In this document: in pieces, positions 16,667 to 24,767 of the stretch | Numbering within the stretch: position 1 is the stretch's first letter | How the letters are laid out: each line of letters begins with the position of its first letter | Translations under genes and position numbers: made by a program | Notes under the pieces: generated by a model | Databases searched by the model: none | The model's input: the letters and a program-made list of their open reading frames with translations, nothing else | Told to the model about the DNA's origin: nothing | Source: Streptomyces lincolnensis | GTDB taxonomy: Bacteria > Actinomycetota > Actinomycetes > Streptomycetales > Streptomycetaceae | Reading direction: 5' to 3' | NCBI RefSeq assembly: GCF_021173675.1 | Contig: NZ_JAIHON010000007.1 | Location: 248,001-312,000, forward strand | DNA: 64,000 nucleotides

Positions 16667-17509
16667 TCAGCGGACGATGGCCACGATCCGGCACACGGCC
16701 TCGGCGAGCCGGCGTTCTCCCCGGACCCGGGCTCGGCCGAGGGCGGTGCCCGGTGCGATGCCCCGCGTGCACATGAGCCAGGCGGTTTCCGTGTCCAGGA
16801 CGACCGACGCGGCCGGCCGGCCGCTGCGCGGTACGGCCAGTGACCAGCGGCCCGCGCCGGCGGTGACCGTCCACCTGCCGCCGGCCGGCCCCTCGGTGAT
16901 CACGTCGACCTGGGTCCCGACCGGTGCCGTCGTGCGGCGCAGGGTGTGGGGCAGGGCCCGCATGAAGGTGTCCAGGACCGTGGACAAGGTGTGCGGTTCC
17001 GGGTCGGTGGAGCGGCCGACGGCATGACGGATCTGCTGCCGGTGGGTCCAGTACTCGGTGAACTCCCGGGCGATGTCCAGCCATCCCGGCGCCGGGTCGA
17101 CGCCGGCCCACGACACACCGAGGGAGGGTGCTGCGAGATCGGCGGAGGCGAACCGCTCGGCGAGCTCGGTGCCGGCCTCCTCCAGGGCCTCGACGAGCGA
17201 GGCGGGGCTGTCGCCGGCGCGGAGGTCGACCCATTCCTGGTTGGTGCGGTGGATGAACGCCTCCAGCGTCTCTCCCGGGGCGAAGGCGGTCCGGGACCCG
17301 CGGCCGAGACGCCCGTGGTAGTCGCCGAGTATGTGAGCGGCGACGTCCTGAACGGTCCACCGGGGCAGGGCCGTCCTGCACCAGTCGTCGGGCCGCAGCC
17401 CCCGCAGGGTGCCGAGCAACGCCTCCAGCTCGGGACCGAACAGCGGGCGGGGGTCGATCGGGTCGCCCAGCCATGAGGGGCCGGGCACGTGGTCGGGCTC
17501 GGAGCTCAT
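16667..17509 (-). CDS. Maleylpyruvate isomerase-family mycothiol-dependent enzyme
   Basis: This 280-residue DinB-fold protein belongs to the actinobacterial MDMPI family. The N-terminal domain carries WTVQDVAAHILGDY with the first metal His near residue 60 and WTHRQQIRHA with further His residues near 160, the usual three-His metal site. The C-terminal part resembles the SCP-like domain found in this family. Members use mycothiol for isomerisation or detoxification. It is convergent with the TetR gene and stands upstream of no co-oriented gene, so the context does not narrow the substrate. Confidence 0.8.
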   Translation of the reverse strand: MSSEPDHVPGPSWLGDPIDPRPLFGPELEALLGTLRGLRPDDWCRTALPRWTVQDVAAHILGDYHGRLGRGSRTAFAPGETLEAFIHRTNQEWVDLRAGDSPASLVEALEEAGTELAERFASADLAAPSLGVSWAGVDPAPGWLDIAREFTEYWTHRQQIRHAVGRSTDPEPHTLSTVLDTFMRALPHTLRRTTAPVGTQVDVITEGPAGGRWTVTAGAGRWSLAVPRSGRPAASVVLDTETAWLMCTRGIAPGTALGRARVRGERRLAEAVCRIVAIVR

Positions 17510-17615
17510 GAGCAGAGCCTGCCTGTTCGGAGCACCGGCCCGCCACCGAGTTGCCCGTCAGCCCGCCGGCGTGCCTGTGCGGCCGACGGGGCGACCCGGG
17601 CGGGGCGGTGGCAGG

Positions 17616-18530
17616 TCAGGGCTTCGCGCCCGACCCGTCGAGCAGGACCGGCATCTCCCCGGCCTCGGTCAGCCGGGTGCGCAGCCGGGCCGCGTCCTGG
17701 CCGGGCGGCAGGCCGTAGGCGCCGCGGTACTCGCGGTTGAACTGAGTGGCGCTGACGTAGCCGACCGCCTGGGCGACCTGGGCCGCTGTCGTGCCGCCGG
17801 TGAACAGCCGCCGTCGCGCCTCCTGCAACCGCAGGCGTTTCTGGAACTTCAGCGGGCTCATGCCGGTGGCCGCCTTGAAGTGCCGGTGCAGCGTGGCCGG
17901 ACTCATGCGGGCGACCTCGGCGATCTGGTCGATGCCGAGCGGTTCGGTGTAGTGCTCGCAGATCCAGCGGGCCGTCGAGCGGATCCGGGAGGCGGCGGAG
18001 TCGGCCACGGACCAGTGGCTCAGGACGGGGCCGAGCGGGCCGCGCAGCAGCCGGTAGAGGATCTCGCTCTCGATACGGGAGGCCAGGGGCCGGATGTCGG
18101 CCGGGGTGTCGAGGAGCTCGACCCACCGGGCGACCGCGTCGACGAGCTCCGGCGCCATGGCGGCGGTGACCGCCGCGGACACGGCCGGCGGGGACGGCGG
18201 CCCGGTCTCCTCCAGTTCGAGCTGTACGGCGGCCAGTGCCCGGCTGTCGAGCCGCATGACCGCGGCGCGGTAGGGCACCTCCTCGAAGGCCGCGGTGACC
18301 GGCATGTCGAGGGTGATCAGGGCCATCTCGCCACGAGGCGTGAACCAGGAGCGCTCGCCCACCGCGGTGCGCTTGGAGCCTCTCGCGATGAAGCAGATCA
18401 TCGGCTCGTACATCAGCTCCGTCGGCTCGATGAACTCGTCGAGCGAGACCAGCGAGAGCCGTGGTACCGCGGTCTCGGACCACAGCCCCTCGCAGTGCCG
18501 TTCGACGGCGCGGGCAAGTCGGTCCACCAT
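17616..18530 (-). CDS. AraC-family regulator with N-terminal AraC_N domain
   Basis: This 304-residue regulator has an N-terminal cupin-like region including MICFIARGSKRTAVGERS and a C-terminal double helix-turn-helix (LGIDQIAEVARMSPATLHRHFKA, then TAAQVAQAVGYVSATQFNREY). It belongs to the group that often sits beside and activates aldo/keto reductase or short-chain dehydrogenase genes. The divergent aldo/keto reductase starts 88 bases away, which supports that pairing. Residue-level ligand prediction is not possible. Confidence 0.88.
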   Translation of the reverse strand: MVDRLARAVERHCEGLWSETAVPRLSLVSLDEFIEPTELMYEPMICFIARGSKRTAVGERSWFTPRGEMALITLDMPVTAAFEEVPYRAAVMRLDSRALAAVQLELEETGPPSPPAVSAAVTAAMAPELVDAVARWVELLDTPADIRPLASRIESEILYRLLRGPLGPVLSHWSVADSAASRIRSTARWICEHYTEPLGIDQIAEVARMSPATLHRHFKAATGMSPLKFQKRLRLQEARRRLFTGGTTAAQVAQAVGYVSATQFNREYRGAYGLPPGQDAARLRTRLTEAGEMPVLLDGSGAKP

Positions 18531-18618
18531 GAGTCGTGTCCTTGCGTGAGAGGATCAGGCAATCCTATGCGACCGGTGCCCCATGACGTCCCGTCGCCGC
18601 CTTCCTAGCGTGGACGGC

Positions 18619-19626
18619 ATGACACAGCAGCACAGGAACCTCCCGCACCGCAGGCTCGGCACCGAAGGTCTGGAGGTGTCGGCCGTAGGGCTGGGCACGA
18701 TGGGCATGACCATGGCCTACGGGGCCGGTGACGAGCAGGGCGGCATCGCCACCATCCGCCGCGCCCACGAACTCGGCGTCACCTTCTTCGACACCGCCGA
18801 GCTGTACGGCATGGGAACCGGCAGCAACGAGCAACTCCTCGGCCGGGCGGTGAAGGACTTCCGCGACGACGTCGTCCTCGCCACCAAGTTCGGCTTCGAC
18901 CTGAGCGATCCGCGGAACATCGGCCTCGGCCTCGACAGCCGTCCCGACCACATTCGCGAGGTCGCCGAGAACAGCCTGCGCCACCTCGGCACCGATCACA
19001 TCGACGTGCTCTACCAGCACCGGGTGGACCCGGACGTCCCCATCGAGGACGTTGCCGGAACGGTCGGAGAGCTGATCGCCGAAGGCAAGGTGCGCTACTT
19101 CGGGCTGAGCGAGGCCGGCCCCGACATCATCCGCCGCGCCCACGCGGTGCAGCCGGTGTCCGTGCTCCAGACCGAGTACTCGGTGTTCGAGCGGGCCGTG
19201 GAGGCGGAGGTCCTGCCGGTGGTCCGGGAGTTGGGCATCGGCTTCGTCCCGTACTCGCCGCTGGGCCGCGGTTTCCTCACGGGCGCGGTGCGGCCCGCGG
19301 CCGACTACCCCGCCGACGACATGCGCAGCTTCGACGAGCGCTGGCAGCCCGGCAACTACGAGAGGAACCTGGCCGCCGTCCGCGAACTCACGGCCCTGGC
19401 GGACGGCAAGGGCATCGCCGTGACCCAACTGGCCCTGGCCTGGCTCCTCGCCCAGGGCGACGACATCGTGCCCATCCCCGGCACCCGCAGCCCGCGCCGC
19501 CTGGAGGAGAACGTCGCCGCCGCGCACGTCACCCTCACCGCCGAGGACCTCGCCCGCGTCCAGGAGATCCTCCCGCACGGCGCGGCCGGCTCCCGCTACC
19601 CCGCGGCCATGATGCCCACCTGGTGA
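18619..19626 (+). CDS. Aldo/keto reductase
   Basis: This 335-residue NADPH-dependent oxidoreductase has a TIM-barrel fold. The catalytic tetrad is visible: Asp in FFDTAELYG with the conserved Tyr, Lys in LATKFGF, and His in VLYQHRVDP. The cofactor motif IPGTRSPRRLEENV lies near the C-terminus. ATG 18619 begins MTQQHRNLPHRRLG, which matches family N-termini; an upstream in-frame start at 18583 lacks support. It probably reduces reactive aldehydes and is likely under the divergent AraC regulator. Confidence 0.9.
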   Translation: MTQQHRNLPHRRLGTEGLEVSAVGLGTMGMTMAYGAGDEQGGIATIRRAHELGVTFFDTAELYGMGTGSNEQLLGRAVKDFRDDVVLATKFGFDLSDPRNIGLGLDSRPDHIREVAENSLRHLGTDHIDVLYQHRVDPDVPIEDVAGTVGELIAEGKVRYFGLSEAGPDIIRRAHAVQPVSVLQTEYSVFERAVEAEVLPVVRELGIGFVPYSPLGRGFLTGAVRPAADYPADDMRSFDERWQPGNYERNLAAVRELTALADGKGIAVTQLALAWLLAQGDDIVPIPGTRSPRRLEENVAAAHVTLTAEDLARVQEILPHGAAGSRYPAAMMPTW

Positions 19627-19692
19627 CGGCCACGGGCCGCGGCTCGTCATCGACCGGCGCCGCCCGCCGGGGCTGACCGCCCGCTAGGACGT

Positions 19693-20712
19693 TCAGCCCC
19701 CGGAGGCGGGCCGCGTGGAGTCGCGCACCACGAGTCCGGGTGCGAACACCCGCGCCTCATGGGCGTGTTCGGCGCGTGCCTCGACCTCGTCGAGCAGCAT
19801 TTCCACGGCCGCCCTGCCGAGATCCTCGACCGGCTGATGGACGGTGCTCAGCGGCGTGCCCACGAAGCTGGCGATGTCGAGATCGCCGTAGCCGACCACC
19901 TGGACGTCGTCGGGTATGCGCACGCCGCGCTCGGCGAGGCCGCGGCAGAGGCCGGCGGCGAGGAAGTCGTTGGTGCAGAAGACCCCGTCGGGCAGGTCGT
20001 CGAGGCGGCGGGCGATCTCCAGGCCGTAGGCCACGGTCATCTCCTTGGCGACGACCTGTTCCAGCCGTGCCTCGCGCCGGCTGCGCACGGCCTGCCGGGC
20101 GCCCTGGTGGCGGTCGGCGCACTGCCGGATCGTGCGCTCGCCGTTGACCACGAGGAGGTCGCGCGCCCCGCGCTCCAGGAGGTGCTGCACGGCTATCCGG
20201 CCGCCGGCCATGTCGTCCACGGAGACGGAGCAGCCGTCCTCGGCCGACATGGCACGGTCGGCCAGGACGAGGGGGATGCCCCGCTCGCGCAGGCGTGAGA
20301 GCCGGGTGGGGTCGGCGCTGAGCGGCACCACCACCGCCCCGACGGCCCGCTGTTCGACGAGCATGGTGAAGTAGCCCTGCTCCCGCTCGGGTGCGTCCGC
20401 GCTGTGGCAGAGCACCAGGGAGTAGCCGTGGTCGTAGGCCGCGTCGGCGGCGCCCCGGGCGATGCGCGAGTAGAAGGTGTTGGTGACGTCGGGGAGCACC
20501 AGGCCTATCGAGGACGAGTGGCCGGTGCGCAGGCCGGCGGCTCCCGGGTGCGGCACGTAGTCGAGGGCGGCGACCGCGTCGCGGACCCGTGCGGCCGTGC
20601 GCGCGTTCACACGCTCGGGGCGGTTCAGGACGTTCGACACCGTGGACACCGAGACTCCGGCGGCGGCCGCGACGTCCTGGATGCGGGCGGGGCGAACCGA
20701 AATGTCGTCCAC
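19693..20712 (-). CDS. LacI-family transcriptional regulator
   Basis: This 339-residue repressor has the LacI helix-turn-helix and hinge (RIQDVAAAAGVSVSTVSNVLNR, residues 9-30) and a periplasmic-binding-protein-like sugar domain with the closing VGYGDLDIASFVGTPLSTV segment. It is probably autoregulated through the AAACGTTTTT site 79 bases upstream of its start. Because that motif also flanks the GH106/MFS divergent promoter at 6974-7095, this protein is a candidate regulator of that locus. It is not obviously CebR, whose box lies on the other side of the same intergenic region. Confidence 0.88.
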   Translation of the reverse strand: MDDISVRPARIQDVAAAAGVSVSTVSNVLNRPERVNARTAARVRDAVAALDYVPHPGAAGLRTGHSSSIGLVLPDVTNTFYSRIARGAADAAYDHGYSLVLCHSADAPEREQGYFTMLVEQRAVGAVVVPLSADPTRLSRLRERGIPLVLADRAMSAEDGCSVSVDDMAGGRIAVQHLLERGARDLLVVNGERTIRQCADRHQGARQAVRSRREARLEQVVAKEMTVAYGLEIARRLDDLPDGVFCTNDFLAAGLCRGLAERGVRIPDDVQVVGYGDLDIASFVGTPLSTVHQPVEDLGRAAVEMLLDEVEARAEHAHEARVFAPGLVVRDSTRPASGG

Positions 20713-20790
20713 CCCCTCGCTGTGGCAGCCGTGCGACCAGGCACGATGTGATCCGGCATGGGCGACGCAAGTCTACCCCGGCCACGCGTG

Positions 20791-20800
20791 AAACGTTTTT
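20791..20800. promoter_or_regulatory. LacI-type operator upstream of the LacI gene
   Basis: AAACGTTTTT with flanking GTG and CGA is centred on AACGTT 20792-20797, 79 bases upstream of the LacI start. The same core occurs at 6976-6981 and 7087-7092. Confidence 0.65.
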
Positions 20801-20872
20801 CGAAGGTGCGGTTCCGAAAGTGGCGCGAACGAGCGTTGCGGGCCCGGTGCGTGAGGTGCACGTTGAACCGTG

Positions 20873-20886
20873 CGGGAGCGCTCCCA
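20873..20886. promoter_or_regulatory. CebR-type box upstream of the LPMO gene
   Basis: CGGGAGCGCTCCCA matches 13 of 14 positions of the Streptomyces CebR operator TGGGAGCGCTCCCA. It ends 51 bases before the LPMO start, consistent with repression relieved by cello-oligosaccharides. Confidence 0.8.
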
Positions 20887-20936
20887 CACCTCGCTTCCCG
20901 CCATCCGTCCCTCCGTCCCCACGCGAAAGGGAACCC

Positions 20937-21632
20937 ATGAGTTGGCATGATCAGGACAATCGCAGGATCGAACGCAGGATCGTCGGGATCCGCTCCCGTC
21001 CGGCCCTCGCGCTGGGTGCGCTCGTCGCCGCGCTGCTCTGTCTGATCCCCTGGAGCGGCACCGCCGCCGCCCACGGATCGGTCGTCGACCCGGCGTCCCG
21101 CAACTACGGCTGCTGGCTGCGCTGGGGGTCGGACTTCCAGAACCCCGCCATGGCACAGGAAGACCCCATGTGCTGGCAGGCCTGGCAGGACAACCCGAAC
21201 GCCATGTGGAACTGGAACGGCCTGTACCGCAACGGCTCGGCCGGCAACTTCCAGGCCGTCGTCCCCGACGGGCAGCTGTGCAGCGGCGGCCGGACCGAGG
21301 GCGGCCGGTACAACTCCCTGGACGCCGTGGGCCCCTGGAAGACGACGAACGTCGCCGACGACTTCACCCTGCGGCTGTACGACCAGGCCAGCCACGGCGC
21401 CGACTACTTCCTCGTCTACGTCACCCGCCAGGGCTTCGACCCCACCACCCGGCCGCTGACCTGGAGCGACCTCCAACTGGTCGCCAGGACGGGCAGGTAC
21501 GCCCCCAGCCAGAACTACTCGATCGACGTCAGCACGTCCGGCCTGAGCGGCCGGCACGTCGTCTACACGATCTGGCAGGCCTCGCACATGGACCAGACGT
21601 ACTTCCTGTGCAGCGACGTGAACATCAGCTGA
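20937..21632 (+). CDS. AA10 lytic polysaccharide monooxygenase (secreted)
   Basis: This 231-residue secreted copper enzyme oxidatively cleaves chitin or cellulose chains. A signal peptide ends at AAA-HGS, leaving His46 as the mature N-terminal residue of the histidine brace. The second brace ligand is His153 in QASHGADYF, and Phe223 near TYFLC fits the axial position. The protein is a single catalytic domain without a carbohydrate-binding module. The N-terminal region before the hydrophobic core is long and Arg-rich. ATG 20937 has AAAGGGA upstream. The CebR box suggests a cellulose response. Confidence 0.93.
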   Translation: MSWHDQDNRRIERRIVGIRSRPALALGALVAALLCLIPWSGTAAAHGSVVDPASRNYGCWLRWGSDFQNPAMAQEDPMCWQAWQDNPNAMWNWNGLYRNGSAGNFQAVVPDGQLCSGGRTEGGRYNSLDAVGPWKTTNVADDFTLRLYDQASHGADYFLVYVTRQGFDPTTRPLTWSDLQLVARTGRYAPSQNYSIDVSTSGLSGRHVVYTIWQASHMDQTYFLCSDVNIS

Positions 21633-21954
21633 GCCACGGGCAGTTCGTCGGAAGCCGGGCCGGCCGGTCGCACGGCGGCAGAAAAAACCAGCAAACCTGC
21701 ACACCGTTCACCGCACGGTCATACGGCCACCGGGAAGGCGCCGCGCCGACACGGCCGGGCGGGCAGCCCGAAGGGAATGCGTGTGAAGAATTCGGTGTAT
21801 TCGGTGAGCACATTGCAACGCTGGTGAAGCAGGTTGCCGGAGCATCTCCCGGATTGCCGCCGGGTGACTGGCCAGCACGGCTGCGACGTGCTTCGATCCT
21901 CCGCACGGCGTAAGCCGCTTTCAAGAATTGCTGCTGCGAAAGGAACCGCGCGCC
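21633..21954. other. 322-base intergenic region between the LPMO and small peptide genes
   Basis: There is no convincing gene here. The section 21690-21700 is A-rich and the section around 21783-21840 is less GC-rich than surroundings, so a promoter for the small peptide gene may lie here. A 16-codon frame at 21777-21827 is open but unsupported. Confidence 0.4.
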
Positions 21955-22152
21955 ATGAACTCCATTTCCCCGATTGAGACGGCCGAAATCCTCGACGCCG
22001 ACCTGGACACCATCTCCGGCGGTCTCGCGGGCGGCGTCGCCGTCGACCTCCACGTCGACCTCGCGGGGATCACCGTCTGCGCCGACGCCGGTGCCGTCCT
22101 CTCCGCCGACGGCGTCAAGGCGGGCGCGAACCTGCACCTCGGCGCTCACTGA
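21955..22152 (+). CDS. Small peptide with double-glycine leader (bacteriocin/RiPP-like)
   Basis: This 65-residue product starts with a leader rich in Asp/Glu/Ile/Leu (IETAEILDADLDTISGG) ending in Gly-Gly at residues 22-23, the classic site for C39-type leader peptidases. The remaining 42 residues are hydrophobic with alternating small residues, one Cys (ITVCAD) and several His near the end. The gene has AAAGGAA before ATG 21955 and a strong terminator directly downstream, so it is transcribed as a unit. No modification enzyme, peptidase or exporter gene lies beside it. Function unknown; bacteriocin, signal or surface peptide are all possible. Confidence 0.7.
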   Translation: MNSISPIETAEILDADLDTISGGLAGGVAVDLHVDLAGITVCADAGAVLSADGVKAGANLHLGAH

Positions 22153-22166
22153 CGCGGCGTGCTCCA

Positions 22167-22196
22167 CGGGCCCCGGATCATCCGATCCGGGGCCCG
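22167..22196 (+). terminator. Hairpin terminator after the small peptide gene
   Basis: The 13-base perfect arms (22167-22179 and 22184-22196) with a four-base loop lie 15 bases after the stop codon. They end the small peptide transcript. Confidence 0.8.
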
Positions 22197-22287
22197 TCGC
22201 CTGCGCGCCCCTCATGACCCCGACACTCGAAAGACCGTCACCTCCTGCTGTCATGCTGTGAGTTCCGCATACGCCCGGGAGGCCGTC

Positions 22288-23076
22288 ATGTCCGCGCAGC
22301 CGTCGGTACTCGCTTCACTGGTGTCCGCACTGCGAGAGGGATCGATCGAAGTCGTCGACCTCACCTCGCCGTTGTCGTCCGCCACCCCGGTGATCCAACT
22401 GCCGTCGGAGTTCGGCCAGACGGCGGTGTTCGAGCTGGAGGAGATCAGCAGGTACGACGACCGGGGACCGGCCTGGTACTGGAACAACTTCCGCAGCGGT
22501 GAGCACACCGGCACCCACTTCGACGCCCCGAACCACTGGGTGACCGGCAAGGACCTCGCCGACGTGGCATCGGTACCGGCCGCCCGGCTGATCGCCCCGG
22601 CCGCGGTACTGGACTTCACCGCCGAGGCCGAGGAGAACCCGGACTTCCTCGTCGAGGTGGAACACGTACAGGCGTGGGAGGCGAAGCACGGGCCGCTGCC
22701 CGACGGCGGCTGGTTGTTGCTGCGCACCGGCTGGGACGCCCGCGGGCACTCCCGGGAGAGCTTCCTGAACGCGGACGAGAACGGCCCTCACACCCCCGGC
22801 CTGTCGCCGGAGTGCGCCCGCTGGGTGGCCCAGGAGGCGCCCGTGATCGGCCTCGGCGTCGAGACCGTGGGCACCGACGCCGGACGCGGACACGCCTTCG
22901 ACCCGGCCTTTCCCTGCCACTCCTACCTGATGGGCAGCGACAAGTACGGGCTGACCCAGCTCCGCAACCTGGGGGAGCTGCCGGCCACCGGCTCCGTCGT
23001 GGTCGCCGGGCCCCTGCCCATCGTCGCCGGATCCGGATCGCCCGCCCGGGTGCTCGCCCTGGTGGAGCGGTCGTGA
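22288..23076 (+). CDS. Cyclase-family metal-dependent hydrolase
   Basis: This 262-residue enzyme belongs to the family of kynurenine formamidase and isatin hydrolase. The metal-binding signature EHTGTHFDAPNHW is near residues 72-84, and a second set with IGLGVETVGTDAG follows. It would hydrolyse an amide or lactam ring. ATG 22288 has GGGAGG upstream. Its stop overlaps the GTG of the TPP enzyme by four bases, so the two enzymes act in the same pathway. The isatin hydrolase subgroup is plausible because a 2-oxo acid product would suit the TPP partner, but this is inference. Confidence 0.85.
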   Translation: MSAQPSVLASLVSALREGSIEVVDLTSPLSSATPVIQLPSEFGQTAVFELEEISRYDDRGPAWYWNNFRSGEHTGTHFDAPNHWVTGKDLADVASVPAARLIAPAAVLDFTAEAEENPDFLVEVEHVQAWEAKHGPLPDGGWLLLRTGWDARGHSRESFLNADENGPHTPGLSPECARWVAQEAPVIGLGVETVGTDAGRGHAFDPAFPCHSYLMGSDKYGLTQLRNLGELPATGSVVVAGPLPIVAGSGSPARVLALVERS

Positions 23077-24713
23077 AGGTAGCCGAGGCCGTCGGGCGGA
23101 CCCTGGTAGCCGCCGGGATCACGCAGGTCTTCGGCGTGGTCGGATCGGGCAACTTCCATGCGACCAACGCCATGGTCGCGGCCGGTGCGCGGTTCGTTGC
23201 CGCCCGCCACGAGGGCGGCGCCGCGACCATGGCCGACGCCTACGCACGCACCAGCGGCACCGTCGCCGCGCTCAGCGTCCACCAGGGGCCGGGTCTCACC
23301 AACGCGATGACGGGGCTGGCCGAGGCGGCCAAGAGCCGGACCCCGCTGCTCGTCCTGGCCGCCGAGGTGACCGAGCCGCGGTCCAACTTCCACGTCGACC
23401 AGGAGGCGTTGGCGCGGGCGGTGGGCGCGCTGCCGCTGCGGATCACCTCGACCGAGGACGCGGTGACCGAGACCCTCACCGCGGTACGCCGGGCCGTGCA
23501 CGAACGCCGGACCGTGCTGCTCAACGTGCCGCTGCCCGTGCAGACCCTGGAGGTGCCCGACGGTGTCCTCGACCGGGCCGCGCCACCCCCGCCCCGCGCC
23601 GCCGTCGAGCCCGCCCCGGCCGACGTGGCGACCCTGACGCGGGCGCTCGACCGGGCCCGGCGCCCCGTCTTCGTGGCCGGCCGGGGCTCCCGCTCGCCCG
23701 GCGCCCGCGACGCGATCGAGGCGCTCGCCGACCACCACGGCGCGCTGCTCGCGACCTCCGCCGTGGCCAAGGGGCTCTTCCACGGCAACCCCTGGTCCCT
23801 CGACGTCTCCGGAGGCTTCGCCTCACCCCTGACGGCCGAACTGGTCCGGGACTCCGACCTGATCGTCGGCTGGGGCTGCGCGCTGAACATGTGGACCATG
23901 CGGCACGGCCGACTGATCGCCCCCGACGCGACCGTGGCCCAGATCGACGACGACCCCTCGGCGCTCGGCGCGCACCGCGACGTCCACCTCGAAGTCACCG
24001 GAGACGTCGAACTCACGGCACGGCGCGCGCTGGAGACGGCCGGCGAACGACGCCGGGGGCGCCGCACCCCCGACATCGCCGAGGCCGTCGCCGCCCGCGT
24101 GCGGTGGCGGGACATCCCCTACGACGACACGAGCACCCGTGACCGGATCGACCCGCGCACCCTGACCATCGCGCTCGACGACATCCTCCCCGCGGAGCGG
24201 GTGGTCGGCGTGGACTCCGGCAACTTCATGGGTCACCCCAGCATGTTCCTGTCGGTGCCGGACGAGAACGGCTTCTGCTTCACCCAGGCGTTCCAGTCCA
24301 TCGGCCTGGGCCTGGCCACCGCCATCGGCGCGGCCCTGGCCCGCCCGGACCGGCTCCCGGTGGCCGCCCTCGGGGACGGCGGCGCGCTGATGGGCGCCGC
24401 GGACCTCGACACCGTACGCCGCCTCGGCCTCCCCCTGGTGGCCGTCGTCTACAACGACGACGGCTACGGCGCCGAGGTGCACCACTTCGGCCCCGACGGC
24501 CACCGCCTCGACACGGTCGAGTTCCCTCCGACGGACATCGCCGCCATCGCCCGCGGCTACGGCTTCGAGGCGGTGACCGTCCGCACCCGCACCGACCTGA
24601 AGGCGGTGGCCGACTGGGTCGCGGGGCCCCGCTCCGCGCCGCTGCTCATCGACGCCCAGGTGGTCAAGGACCGGGGGTCCTGGTGGCTGGAGGAGGCGTT
24701 CCGGGGGCATTGA
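23073..24713 (+). CDS. Thiamine-pyrophosphate-dependent enzyme (decarboxylase/synthase type)
   Basis: This 546-residue enzyme has three domains in the standard order. The N-terminal PYR domain has the catalytic Glu in ARHEGGAATMADAYA. A central FAD-type domain follows, and the C-terminal PP domain has the TPP motif from GDGGALMG to YNDDGYG. GTG 23073 overlaps the preceding stop (GTGA). It resembles benzoylformate decarboxylase and acetolactate-synthase-like proteins and would act on a 2-oxo acid. Position after a ring-opening hydrolase suggests it decarboxylates that product. Confidence 0.85.
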   Translation: MKVAEAVGRTLVAAGITQVFGVVGSGNFHATNAMVAAGARFVAARHEGGAATMADAYARTSGTVAALSVHQGPGLTNAMTGLAEAAKSRTPLLVLAAEVTEPRSNFHVDQEALARAVGALPLRITSTEDAVTETLTAVRRAVHERRTVLLNVPLPVQTLEVPDGVLDRAAPPPPRAAVEPAPADVATLTRALDRARRPVFVAGRGSRSPGARDAIEALADHHGALLATSAVAKGLFHGNPWSLDVSGGFASPLTAELVRDSDLIVGWGCALNMWTMRHGRLIAPDATVAQIDDDPSALGAHRDVHLEVTGDVELTARRALETAGERRRGRRTPDIAEAVAARVRWRDIPYDDTSTRDRIDPRTLTIALDDILPAERVVGVDSGNFMGHPSMFLSVPDENGFCFTQAFQSIGLGLATAIGAALARPDRLPVAALGDGGALMGAADLDTVRRLGLPLVAVVYNDDGYGAEVHHFGPDGHRLDTVEFPPTDIAAIARGYGFEAVTVRTRTDLKAVADWVAGPRSAPLLIDAQVVKDRGSWWLEEAFRGH

Positions 24714-24767
24714 GAGCGGGGGCGTCCATGGAGGCCGGGGGCGCCCTTCGGTCCCGTACCGGGGTCG

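Noticed and set aside
21777..21827. Sixteen-codon frame before the small peptide gene, possible leader peptide
   Set aside because: The Shine-Dalgarno-like sequence abuts the ATG, no attenuator hairpin is evident, and nothing in the peptide is diagnostic.
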